Shown piece after piece: positions 42,453 to 52,609 of a stretch of 59,813 nucleotides of DNA. This stretch comes from Bigelowiella natans CCMP2755 (taxonomy: Eukaryota; Cercozoa; Chlorarachniophyceae). The translations under genes and the position numbers were made by a program. The stretch is from assembly GCA_000320545.1 (NCBI GenBank), contig ADNK01000441.1, forward strand, positions 1 to 59,813, given 5' to 3'. Position 1 is the first letter of the stretch, and each line of letters begins with the position of its first letter. The notes below the pieces were generated by a model. It ran no database searches. It saw nothing but the letters and a program-made list of their open reading frames with translations, and was not told the origin of the DNA.

Positions 42453-43153
42453 ATGCCCCCACCCTCCCCTCCTCCCACCCCGCCAGCCGAATCCACTTCG
42501 CCTAAGCCTATGCAAGGGAATAGGCATGGTTCTGGGGAGAGAGTCGGGAAAAAGAGGGCACAGAGCGCCTCTACTGCGCACCTTTGTGGTGGTCTGGCTG
42601 CTGGTTTTGCTTCGACTTCGCTCCTTTACCCCCTCGAGGTGCCTCCATAGTATTCTTTGATAAGCATCGGTCATTTGTTGAGAGATGTGGAGTGAATATG
42701 ATGCGGGAAACGGATGAGGGGATCCATTCATTCATCGACTCCTTCCGAGCACGCGCCACGTGTTTCCATAATAGAAACCTGAGTCAATATCATCATACAT
42801 TGATCCAAGCTCCTCATCTATTCCTGTTCTCCTCCCCCCAACACTCTGGCTTATTTAATCACAGCTCGTGAGGACACGGTTTCAAGCTAACTTCACGTAT
42901 CGAGGCACCTTCCCTGCGGTAAGAATTGGCGAGAGTGCATGAATGCAATGTGGGTGTTGTCGTCTGAGTTCATGGTCCCTGAAAAGGACTACAACATTGT
43001 CTCATGAAACAGGTGTGGGAGATATTTCGCTCTGGTGGAGTGAAAGATTTATACCGAGGATATCTACCCGGAATTGTGGGATCGACGTTGGCATGGGGGT
43101 CTACACGCGACACAGACACAACACACTATATTACATATGTGTATACTTATATG

Positions 43154-43207
<54 letters not shown>

Positions 43208-45366
43208 GGGCGCACCACTTAATAGAGAGTTCTTCTGGCTTTACGGCTCCATAAAGGAAACTCTTCAGAACAACCGGTAGATGATGCGAAGATTGTTACG
43301 CATGTACGTGTGTGTATGACTGTGTGCGCACGGATGTTTGTGAATATTAAAAATTGATTGACAATATAAAAGCAACGAACGGCTGTCACCGCTCCACCAT
43401 CTAATGGCATCGTTCACTTCGGGGGTCATCGTTCAACTATCTCTATGCCCCATATGGGTCATCAAGAATAACCAGCAGCTCGGTAGTTGTCTCGTCGATG
43501 CTGTTAAACAGGCAGTGTCGCGTTTGCCATCCTTTTCATTAATAAAATTTTCTCCTTCTCCCCCCTTACCAAACATTCTTTCCACTGGTGGTACTCTGTC
43601 CACAGGCAACTTCAATTCGTTTGGGGAGGGCGTTCGGCACCTCTATCACAAAGAGGGTATTCGTGGCTTCTACCGTGGACTTACCCCTGGGGTGTGTGCA
43701 GTACGCTAGCATGTATGGAAAGAGAGCGGGGGGAGGGGATAGAGGGGTGAAGAAACAGGGTCGAACACCCCTGACATTTAGATTTAAGTCTATTGTTCCA
43801 AATGATTTGCTCTTTTACATCGTTTCGATAGACCCATTTGATTGAACCCCCTCCCCTTTCTATGTGCTTTGGTATCAACAGATCTTCAGCTCCATCCAGG
43901 GTGGGGTGCAGTTTCTGGTAGACCTTTAGATATACAATGCATTGTTTATATTGATGTATTTCCCCCTTAAAACTACTCTCAAATCCTTTTGTTTTGATGC
44001 AATAAGCAACAGCTCCTTTATGATTTCAATGCTGCTGCTGCTCTGATGCTGCCGCTGCTGTAGGTGTATGAAGAATGTCGCCATCTAGCCATACAATCCA
44101 GGCATCATCGTTCCGACGCTGGAAACTACGATAGAAGAGGAGGAGGAAAGAGGAAAGTGGCCCGCAATGTAATTATTGAGTCGTTCGCATCACATGTTGT
44201 CGATTGGAGTAGCTGCTGATTAGTCCAACTATTCTCTGATGAGAGTCATTTTGATAGCACTTTCCATTTGGGATGGCAAACTAGCTGCTCTCTAACACAA
44301 TTGACTGACATCTCAGCTGATTCATTTCACTGTGTAGGATAATGAGTATCTACCGGTGCCGATTACGATGGCATGTACGATTGCTTCCAAAACGGTGCGT
44401 CCATGATCTATGCATTGAGCTTTGCATGCTATCACTGATGCGTGTGTGTATGTGTTTGTGTCATGCTTGTGCATGTGTGTGCTTGTTGGCACTCCCAGGC
44501 GCCCATACGTAGGACACACACACGCAATAAAACAACCTATACATATACATGAATAATATTAATATATTTTAAATTTATATAATATTGCATACAGGTGGCC
44601 ATGTTCGTAACAAATCCGATTGAAGTAGTGAAAGTTCGCATGAGACACGTTGGCGCTGGAATCGGTCGCAATCCCTCTCCCCGTCTTCTTAAAATAGAGA
44701 GAAGTAGAAAAAGAAGAAGAAGGAAGACCAGTCCTGTTCCCGAGTTGTGTGAATGTGAATAGCTTGCTTTGAAGGATGATCACTTTTCGATGATGTCATC
44801 TATCATCTATCCTCACTCGATAACTAGTTTCATGTTTTGTTTAAGAATTAGACTCGCGTGTGCTCATTGAGGCCTCTCACCTTCGATTCTTAATAACCAC
44901 AGAATACACCAACGTCTACGACTCTGTCCGAGCCATAGCGAAGGGAGAGGTATCCTCCAGCGTTCTATGCAATACTACAGTTTTCTTTCCTACGACAATG
45001 AGTTTTGAATAGAAAAAGAAGAGAGGAGGAGGGAGTGTTAAGATTACATAATCAGCGACATTTCTGTACTATTCACCTCCAAAATGGGATTTGACTTTGA
45101 CAAATCCATATATTCTGCACCAAAATACGCAGGGAATCTTTGGATTCTACAAAGGGCTCAGGACAAATTTGATTCGGCTCCTGCCTGCACAGTACGTTCA
45201 TGAAACAATAAAACCTACATTGTTCACCTCTCCACTTCCTCCCCTTCTCTATTTTGCCCATTCACTTTCTTACTTCATTGTTGCGTTTTATATACAAAGA
45301 TGCACCACATTCACGGTTTATGAAGGCGTAAAAGCTCACATGCTGCAGAAGCAACAGAGTGGTTAA
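42453..45366 (+). CDS. Mitochondrial carrier, folate/FAD (SLC25A32) type
   Basis: Thirteen exons join in phase: 42453-42638, 42865-42918, 43013-43098, 43226-43275, 43373-43482, 43606-43691, 43882-43917, 44064 to about 44156, 44338-44394, 44595-44664, 44903-44949, 45133-45191 and 45300-45366. The product is about 330 residues. Repeat 1 carries AHLCGGLAAGFASTSLLYPL, then E-L-V-R-T-R-F-Q. Repeat 2 has the hallmark PIWVIK of the folate/FAD/pyrimidine carriers. Repeat 3 has TNPIEVVKVRMRHVG. Between them lie GVKDLYRGYLPGIVGSTLAW and GIRGFYRGLTPG. After WVIK the usual T-R-M/L-Q is replaced by NNQQ, an unusual change. The gene is split into very small exons; one intron holds a (GT)23 tract. Substrate assignment to folate or FAD is by family only. 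Confidence 0.85.
43157..43203. repeat. (GT)n microsatellite in SLC25A32-type intron
   Basis: About 23 GT units in the intron between exons 3 and 4. Confidence 0.9.
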
Positions 45367-46359
45367 CACGTCGCACCTGGAATAGCAGTCTTTAACAATG
45401 TGTGGATTTGCATGATTTGAAGCCTCTAGATTGTGTTTGCACATTCAGACAGAGGTCAGAGATGACACAGGAAGTCATGAAAACCATGTGCATAACTAGA
45501 TGATGTGACCGCTATCTGACGAGTCGCAATGTCCAAAGGGTGGCGCGCTGCACACGTTTGCAATCCTTCATTGCTAGCTTGGTCTGTCTGGCGATGTTGC
45601 ATGCTAGCATGTAGCGCACAGCGTCGGCACCATTTTGCAGTGTGATTACGGCACAGGCTGTGTCAATGCACAATGTGTCCAGTTGAAAAATGCGCAGCTA
45701 TGCGCATGATCTAGATGCTCATGCAATGCACATGAATCAATGAAATCACTCTTGTTGCTTTCTTTGATTCTTTCCATGTTGTGTGTTGTGCAATGTGTCA
45801 ACTTGTTGCTAGCTGCCACTCTGGCACTGCAATGCGCTTGCGATGACATGACAATGGAGGGGCGAAGCGGCATACCAGCTAGCCAGCACAATGGCTAGAT
45901 CTAGAGATGGCTAGCGCGATCTGGAAAAGTTCAGGGAAAGTCTCGTGTGTTCGTGCTGCATCATCAGAAACAAACGAGTGCAACTTGAGAGACAACACTT
46001 GCACCTCGATTTCTTGTTCTTCCCATGCTCCTCCGGATCTAGGGATGTGTGTGTTCAAGGCCTTTCTCTGAAGTTCCTGCTCCTCCACGTGGTGTTCAGG
46101 CGGCCTGCCTAGCTGTGAGCACTCGTCGTGCACCTGCTTCGCTGCAGCAAAGTCGTCCGTGCCCTGCTGAACACTTTGCAGATTCGTGAGGGGAAGAAGA
46201 CGAACAAGCACCATGCCACTTTAAAGAAAGAAAGAAAGAACGCAATTGATGATGGACCACACTTCCAAAATGTTGCAGGACACTTGCAAAGCACCACTCT
46301 AGCACTGCGGTGCTCTCGTCTTCAGCACCGTGTTCACACATTCGAGTCGAAACGGGAGC
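45367..46359. other. Intergenic, insertion site of the LTR element
   Basis: No firm gene. A minus-strand frame at 46214-45879 (112 codons, Gln/Glu-rich) has no known domain and no supporting exon. The stretch ends in the TTCG that is duplicated by the retrotransposon insertion. Confidence 0.35.
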
Positions 46360-46363
46360 TTCG
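46360..46363. repeat. Target site duplication, left (TTCG)
   Basis: TTCG immediately precedes the TG of the left LTR. The same four bases follow the CA of the right LTR at 52080-52083. Confidence 0.8.
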
Positions 46364-46689
46364 TGTAGCGCGTACCACTACGCGGGCACAAGTCACGTGC
46401 GACAACAAAGGGGTTGTCGCGGATATAGAATATAGATAACGTAGATATTAATACAGCATAGGCACGTGGGTTCCGGCGGGACTCATGGCAGCACACCGGA
46501 AGTGTGCTGCCCCACGTGCGGCGGCATTCGCGAAAGCTTCGCGAATGATTACGCAGTGCACGATTTAATAAAAATATAATCTTTAATAAAAATAAACACA
46601 ACTCTTCAAAAGGAAGCAAACGTGCCTTTCCCCCCCCCTGCCTACTTGTGCACGTAGCGCCTCGGCCTGTGAACACCTTACGCGCAACA
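46364..46689 (+). repeat. 5' LTR (326 bp)
   Basis: TG...CA ends. An AATAAA-like signal (TTTAATAAAAATA at about 46564) suggests the R/U5 region. A palindromic ATTCGCGAAAGCTTCGCGAA at 46527 is a strong hairpin shared with the other LTR. Confidence 0.93.
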
Positions 46690-46694
46690 ACCTT

Positions 46695-46712
46695 TGGCTT
46701 CCACACACGGGA
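46695..46712 (+). promoter_or_regulatory. Putative primer-binding site
   Basis: TGGCTTCCACACACGGGA begins five bases after the 5' LTR with the TGG that pairs to a tRNA CCA end. The tRNA species was not identified, so this is a positional call. Confidence 0.5.
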
Positions 46713-46728
46713 AACGATTTGACTAACA

Positions 46729-49700
46729 ATGTCACAGCAGCTAGAAGAACAGCAGGACTTTGGCTCGCAGGCCGTGCAAGGGCACGAGCAGAAACAGGAA
46801 AGGAAGGGCGATACGGACGCTAAGGAAGGAGGAGGAACACCTCCACAGGCACCGCCGGGACCAGCACCCGGGATTAAGAAAGCAGATGCAGCAGCAGAGG
46901 CACTGGAGAACTTCTACGAGGCGGACGACGAGGACGTGGCCGCCGAAAGCAAGAAGGTCGTAATGGCATTACGAGCCTTGCGACCCAGGGCGAGCAACTA
47001 CGCCAAACTGAAAGTATCGATAGAATACAAGTATCAGACACATGATGTTTGGGCAGCTATCATGCAGGACATCATGGATTACGAAGCAGACTTACCTCCA
47101 GAGTGGGCAGCTTTGTTTAGGAACGACGGGGGTCTGGGCGCCTCGCGGGGGACGACCCAGAGCACCGTCAAGCAGCAGCAGCCGGTACAGCGGAACACCC
47201 AGTTCATGTCTGTTAAAACAGCACCGGTTATGATAACGAAATACAACGGGAAAAGAGGTGAGGCAAGGAGGTGGTGGAAGAACGCTAGGAGTATACTCTG
47301 CGACTTTACCCCTAACCCCACCGAAAACGACAAGCTCAAATGGCTAGCTATAATAAAGCAAGCCATGGACCTTTACGAGACAGGCAGGACCCGGATCAGG
47401 CAGCTAGAGAAAATACACACTACAGTTAGTGGGCTACGAGACGTTGAGGCGATAATGAAGGCTTTTGTAAATGAACAGGATGCTAACTCCCTACCCCAGG
47501 CTATTAGAAAATACAGAGCAATGATGCAGCATGAGAGAGAACCTGTTAGAGACTTTGCCACGCGCTTCCAGGATATGATCGACGAACTACATGATTTTAA
47601 TTACAACACAGGTGATGATCAGGCAAGGTTTGAAGAGTTCAAGTTAAAGATAAAGGAATCCACTTACGTTACGGAGAAAGGCTACACCACGATGGAGGCA
47701 GCAGTGCAGGCTATATCCCTACGCGAGCAGGAGCAGGACCGCAAGTTTACCAGCCCTAAGGTACCTGGCATAGGAAACATTAACGCTATTAAGCCGCAGC
47801 GAGACTGGTACAAGGACAGGGAAGGTAACCGACGTTGCGGATACTGCTCACGTAAAGGGAAACACACCGCTAAAGACTGCAGAGACAGGAAAGAAGGACG
47901 ACCCAGGATGACGATCAGGCAGCTCAACGAACACTACGAGAAGTTAAAGAGAAAGAAAGGCAGAGGACAAGGATATAACAACAGCAAATGGCAAGGCAGC
48001 AACAACGGGAAGAACAATAAATATAAGAACAAAAAGCAGAACAGTATCAATGCTATACAGCAGCAGATAAACGGAATATTAGATCACCTTAAGCAGGCGC
48101 CGACGAAGACAGCAGTACCAGCAACGCAGGACCAAGACAAGCCCATGACCCTAGACGACATAAAGAACTTAGGAGTATGCAACATTAATGACGAAGACGC
48201 TAACAGGACTATCAAAGTTGCTATGACCAAGGTTAAAGTTAAAGACAGCTACGGAGACTACAAGAAACTACCTGCCCTTTGGGATAGTGGCAGCATGCCG
48301 AAGTCCTTCATAAGCCTAAGCACAGTAAGAAGGTTAGGACTATTGGATCAAGTGACTAAGAAAGAACGTAAATATGCTCAAGCAGACGGAAGCTCTTCCA
48401 TGAAGACCGTCGGTGAGCTAATGCTAAAGCTACAGATACCTGGCAGCGACGCGGAGACCCAAATCAAGACCCGAGTAGCCATGACTTTATCCATGGAACT
48501 ACTCCTCGGACAGGATGCCCTAGAAAAATTAGGGGGGATCATATCATTCTACAATCACAAGATATACTTTGCTAAGTTGCCAAAGAAGTCAGGCAGGACC
48601 ATCAGCCAGAACATGATACGGCTTGACGAGTGGACCTCTGAGTCAAGCGTTAATGCGTTAGAGTTTATGGACCTAGCGGACAACAAGCTACCTACACCTA
48701 CCGAGCTACGGAAGAAGAACCCCGGCAAGACCATCCGACAGATAACGGAGCTACTGGACAAGACCCCCCCAGCTGATGATTGGGATATCGACAAAGGCAA
48801 AAAGTACATTAATAAAATATTAAACGAGAAGTACTCTGACATCACCAAGCCGACGACGAAGCCCTCCAGCAAGCTTACCCCAGTAAAGATCGAGCTAAAG
48901 AAGGGATACGAAGAGTGCATCATCAATGACCCAGAACATAGGCGACCGGAAGCGGACTGGGAAAAGATAGAGTGGCAGATCAATGAATGGGCAAAGGAAG
49001 GGAAGATAGAGCCAAGCAACTCACCATGGAACGTGAGACATGTGCTAGCTAAGAAACCTACTTACCCTTTCTTCCGCCTGGCGCACAACTTCATCCGCCA
49101 CAACCGAGTAATAAAGAGGATCCAGACACCTACACCAAGGATAGATGACGTTATTGAACACGTCATAGGATACAAATACTACTCTTCCCTAGATAAAAAT
49201 GAATCATACATGCAGACACCCATCCACAAAACCTCCCGCCCCATTACCGCGTTCTCCAGCAGGCACAGGAAGTGGCACTTCGTCGTATTCCCTTACGGCC
49301 TAAGCATATCAGGGGATGCGTTCAGTAGTCAGAACTACAGGGCATACACACATGATGGGATGGCGTCTGTGTTGTGGGTGTTTGTGTTTGTGTATGTGGA
49401 TGATGACATAATATGTACCAACACAGTCGTCGCTCAGATCTTCCTCCTGGAAAATATATTTATTAGGTTTGCACACTTCGGTTTTACTATTAGACTGCAG
49501 AAGTGTACATTCCTAGCTACAAGAATCAAGTGGTGTGGATATTACCTGGAGCAAGGCCGCATCACCCCAAACCCCGAGAAAGTAGCAGCACTACAGCAAG
49601 CCCCTAAACCTAAGAATGCAAAGGAGTTAAAGTCATTCTTGCAGACTGCAGCTTGGATACTACGTAGGTTCTCCCCTACCTACGCTAGGACTGCAGCTGC

Positions 49701-51702
49701 TTTTACTACTGCTTACCGGAAGGAGAACTCTGTAGGCCTCAGCTTCGCTAAGGTGTGGGCCAAGGCTGGCCTTGATGCCCACTTCGATAACCTAATAAAG
49801 TTATGCAGCAACACCCTATTGAATGCTAAGCTAGACACTACTAGACCAGCTACCCTATGGACAGACTGGTCTAAGCTAGGTATGGCTGCTGTACTTACCC
49901 AAGACCAGCAGATCATACGGGTGTGGGGCAGGGCCTGCACAGCAGCTGAGGCCAAGTACAGCCCTACAAAAGGAGAGTATAAAGCCATGACTGAGGCGCA
50001 GAGGAAACTAAGATACTACCTGCTGTCGGTGCCCAGCTTCACCTTAATGACTGACCACAAGCCCCTCCTAGGCATCGACCGCAAGCTCGAAGCGCCTAAC
50101 GATGAGTATGCAGCTATGAGGGCGGACACGGAAGAGTTTAGGGACAAGAGGACAGTGGTCTACGCACCAGGAGACAAGCAGCTTGCTGACTATTTCAGCA
50201 GGCTGTTCGAAAAGAAAGTCCCTACCCAGGTCACCCCTATGGTTAACGCGATTACCTTCGAGGACGGCGACTTCCTGCCTGAGCCAGAGGAGCTCCAGCA
50301 CCTTCAAGAACACCTGGATAAATACAAACACAAGCATGAGGTACTTAGTGATAGGATATATGTATACACTAATAATGTTAGGCGTACCTACGTGCCACGG
50401 CGGACCAGGGGAGCCCTTCTCTTTACCGCCCATGGACCTGCACACGTAGGAGAAAACCATATCACTGCTCTACTCTACCATTACTACTGGCCCTACAAGC
50501 TAAAAGAGATAAGGACATACCTGCGTGGCTGCAGGTGCTCCAGCTTGAAGGCGGCAGGCGTCGCCACCAAGGAGTCCAGCAAGAGCCGTGCATCTAAGAA
50601 AATCAAAGCAAGGAACTTCTTAGATATCGTGCAAATTGATGTTTATAAGTACGATGGCTATCACTACCTTACCTTCGTTGATGTGGCCACTGGAAAGTGC
50701 TGGGTTAAAAAGATTATCAAGGTCAACGTTGCTAAGAAGAACAAAGGCTTATATAAGCAGAGGCTTACTAACTGCTACCGTACCTGGGAGTCTGAGCTCC
50801 AGGCTATCCCTGATGAAGTTAGCATAAACAAGATACCAAAGAAGTTACATGTGGATAATGAGACCTCTCTTCTACAGCTACCACACCCTAATATTGATGC
50901 CTCACCTGTATACTATGCCCAGTCCAACTCCAAGGTAGAGCGACTCCACCGCACCTTGGCCAACCTAAGCAGGATAAATAGCACCACACCAGACAAGATA
51001 CAAGGGTTAGTAAACGACACCTTCACGTCTGGGGGAGGTATCAAGGATAAGGAGAGGGAAGAAGGCGACGACAACGACGACGATACCGAGAGCGAAGACG
51101 AGAAGGTCCCGTACGATGGCCGAGTTCTAAAGGAAGGACAGTATGTTAGGGCCAAGGTAAATCTGAGATCGAGAAATAAACAAGACCCCTTCTGGGGTGG
51201 CGTTGCAAAGGTTACCGAGAGGAAGGGGAGGAAGCAGTACTACATCTATGATGGGAACAGGGTCACCTTGCGCCACATCAGTCACCTAAAGAATTATGAT
51301 ATCGGTGAGAAGCTCCTAGAGGATGTTAAAGTAAACCCTACTGTGTGGGAGCGAGCAATGCCTTGTTTAGGACCCCGACCTAAGTTCGATGTGGAATATG
51401 GAAACAATAAGGTCAGGGTGAACGACGATTGGCGCATGAAGATTGTCTATCTAGGCTACCCTGGATTACGAAATATGGAGAGGGTAGCTATGAAAATAAA
51501 GGACGGAAAATATCAGCTACTCTACCTAGCTGTTCCCGACTTACCCTTTGAGCACTGGTATAAGGTCCTGGGGGACCTTGATGCAGAGGGCTGGTATGGA
51601 CACGAACCTAAGGACGAAGGTGAGTTCTGGGTAAGCGACAAAGGAGATAAGGTTAGAGAGGAATCTATTACCTGGTGGTTGGTGAAGTTCCGAAAGCGAT
51701 GA
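46729..51702 (+). CDS. Gag-Pol polyprotein of the Ty3/gypsy-type element
   Basis: A 1,657-residue single frame starts at ATG 46729, 40 bases after the LTR. Gag covers about residues 1-430, with a zinc knuckle CGYCSRKGKHTAKDC at 370-384. The aspartic protease motif LWDSGS has its catalytic Asp at 519. Reverse transcriptase has YVDD at 889-892. RNase H has TDWSK at about 1045, KGEYKAM and LMTDHKPL. Integrase has a His/Cys-rich N-terminal region (HGPAHVGENH, GCRCSS), then catalytic Asp 1304, Asp 1376 and Glu 1404. The C-terminal part has a GPY/F-like barrel (FWGGVAKVTERKGRKQYYIY). Gag and Pol are fused without a frameshift. The knuckle spacing (C-x2-C-x5-H-x4-C) and integrase spacing (D-x27-E) differ from the usual x4 and x35. 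Confidence 0.93.
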   Translation: MSQQLEEQQDFGSQAVQGHEQKQERKGDTDAKEGGGTPPQAPPGPAPGIKKADAAAEALENFYEADDEDVAAESKKVVMALRALRPRASNYAKLKVSIEYKYQTHDVWAAIMQDIMDYEADLPPEWAALFRNDGGLGASRGTTQSTVKQQQPVQRNTQFMSVKTAPVMITKYNGKRGEARRWWKNARSILCDFTPNPTENDKLKWLAIIKQAMDLYETGRTRIRQLEKIHTTVSGLRDVEAIMKAFVNEQDANSLPQAIRKYRAMMQHEREPVRDFATRFQDMIDELHDFNYNTGDDQARFEEFKLKIKESTYVTEKGYTTMEAAVQAISLREQEQDRKFTSPKVPGIGNINAIKPQRDWYKDREGNRRCGYCSRKGKHTAKDCRDRKEGRPRMTIRQLNEHYEKLKRKKGRGQGYNNSKWQGSNNGKNNKYKNKKQNSINAIQQQINGILDHLKQAPTKTAVPATQDQDKPMTLDDIKNLGVCNINDEDANRTIKVAMTKVKVKDSYGDYKKLPALWDSGSMPKSFISLSTVRRLGLLDQVTKKERKYAQADGSSSMKTVGELMLKLQIPGSDAETQIKTRVAMTLSMELLLGQDALEKLGGIISFYNHKIYFAKLPKKSGRTISQNMIRLDEWTSESSVNALEFMDLADNKLPTPTELRKKNPGKTIRQITELLDKTPPADDWDIDKGKKYINKILNEKYSDITKPTTKPSSKLTPVKIELKKGYEECIINDPEHRRPEADWEKIEWQINEWAKEGKIEPSNSPWNVRHVLAKKPTYPFFRLAHNFIRHNRVIKRIQTPTPRIDDVIEHVIGYKYYSSLDKNESYMQTPIHKTSRPITAFSSRHRKWHFVVFPYGLSISGDAFSSQNYRAYTHDGMASVLWVFVFVYVDDDIICTNTVVAQIFLLENIFIRFAHFGFTIRLQKCTFLATRIKWCGYYLEQGRITPNPEKVAALQQAPKPKNAKELKSFLQTAAWILRRFSPTYARTAAAFTTAYRKENSVGLSFAKVWAKAGLDAHFDNLIKLCSNTLLNAKLDTTRPATLWTDWSKLGMAAVLTQDQQIIRVWGRACTAAEAKYSPTKGEYKAMTEAQRKLRYYLLSVPSFTLMTDHKPLLGIDRKLEAPNDEYAAMRADTEEFRDKRTVVYAPGDKQLADYFSRLFEKKVPTQVTPMVNAITFEDGDFLPEPEELQHLQEHLDKYKHKHEVLSDRIYVYTNNVRRTYVPRRTRGALLFTAHGPAHVGENHITALLYHYYWPYKLKEIRTYLRGCRCSSLKAAGVATKESSKSRASKKIKARNFLDIVQIDVYKYDGYHYLTFVDVATGKCWVKKIIKVNVAKKNKGLYKQRLTNCYRTWESELQAIPDEVSINKIPKKLHVDNETSLLQLPHPNIDASPVYYAQSNSKVERLHRTLANLSRINSTTPDKIQGLVNDTFTSGGGIKDKEREEGDDNDDDTESEDEKVPYDGRVLKEGQYVRAKVNLRSRNKQDPFWGGVAKVTERKGRKQYYIYDGNRVTLRHISHLKNYDIGEKLLEDVKVNPTVWERAMPCLGPRPKFDVEYGNNKVRVNDDWRMKIVYLGYPGLRNMERVAMKIKDGKYQLLYLAVPDLPFEHWYKVLGDLDAEGWYGHEPKDEGEFWVSDKGDKVREESITWWLVKFRKR

Positions 51703-51743
51703 AGGTCTAAGGGAATAAGGAAGGAAGGAAGGAGCAACGTGAC

Positions 51744-51753
51744 TTGGGGGAGG
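51744..51753 (+). promoter_or_regulatory. Polypurine tract
   Basis: TTGGGGGAGG lies directly before the TG of the 3' LTR, the place where plus-strand DNA synthesis is primed. A longer purine-rich stretch (GGAAGGAAGGAAGGAG) lies 20 bases upstream. Confidence 0.65.
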
Positions 51754-52079
51754 TGTAGCGCGTACCACTACGCGGGCACAAGTCACGTGCGACAACAAAG
51801 GGGTTGTCGCGGATATAGAATATAGATAACGTAGATATTAATACAGCATAGGCACGTGGGTTCCGGCGGGACTCATGGCAGCACACCGGAAGTGTGCTGC
51901 CCCACGTGCGGCGGCATTCGCGAAAGCTTCGCGAATGATTACGCAGTGCACGATTTAATAAAAATATAATCTTTAATAAAAATAAACACAACTCTTCAAA
52001 AGGAAGCAAACGTGCCTTTCCCCCCCCCTGCCTACTTGTGCACGTAGCGCCTCGGCCTGTGAACACCTTACGCGCAACA
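51754..52079 (+). repeat. 3' LTR (326 bp)
   Basis: Compared base by base with the 5' LTR, I found no difference. It is followed by TTCG, the target duplication. Confidence 0.93.
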
Positions 52080-52083
52080 TTCG

Positions 52084-52609
52084 TTCAACTCGTGCTGCTC
52101 TGACACGGAGGAACGATGTGCACGTGACACGATGACGTTTCTACCCTTTGTAACTGAGATGCCTGTCGCCATTGCGATTCCTCCTGGATTAGCGCTTCGT
52201 TGGACTACTTCTTTTGAACAAGCATGAGAATCCGTTGTATGACAACCGATATGATCACGTGGTGCAGTACGTTGACAGTGGGATTCTTATGATCGCGACA
52301 AGTACAACGAGGATTTTCCCGCATAAATGCTGGAGATTCGGGGAAAAGTACAGGCAACGTCGCCCGGGTCTCATCACGTGATGTACATGTTCAGAAAAAC
52401 ACCGGATCTTCAGAGTTCTTCAGAGTTCTTCTCATTATCGCTCCTGGAGATGGTTCGCCGTTGATATTTATTAATTCTGCTCTGGATAGTCCTGTCGTAC
52501 ATAAAAAAAGGAATATATTTTCAGAAAATCTGTCGCAAAATTGGCGCGGTTTGGGAGTCCAGCTGGCACATTTCAAACTTCCGCCCTCCCCATCAATTCG
52601 TCGAACACC
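52084..52609. promoter_or_regulatory. Upstream region of the HDHD5-like gene
   Basis: This 526-bp stretch between the retrotransposon and ATG 52610 has no other gene. The open frame continues 5' of the ATG to 52541, but no other ATG lies in it. A short direct repeat (TTCAGAGTTC twice, at about 52408) is present. Confidence 0.35.

Larger units (their letters stand above)
46364..52079 (+). mobile_element. Complete Ty3/gypsy-type LTR retrotransposon, 5.7 kb
   Basis: Two 326-bp LTRs, identical by eye over their full length, start TGTAGCGCG and end CGCGCAACA. They flank one open frame of 1,657 codons. A 4-bp TTCG duplication borders the element. The order gag, protease, reverse transcriptase, RNase H, integrase is that of Metaviridae (Ty3/gypsy). 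Identical LTRs mean the insertion is recent, and every part needed for autonomous transposition appears present. It sits between genes and does not disrupt an identified exon. Confidence 0.95.

Noticed and set aside
45879-46214. 112-codon minus-strand Gln/Glu-rich frame next to the LTR
   Set aside because: No recognisable family, no splice context, and overlapping frames of similar length exist on both strands.
46299-46706. 135-codon minus-strand frame over the 5' LTR (repeated at 51707-52066)
   Set aside because: It lies antisense in the LTR and is duplicated only because the LTR is duplicated.
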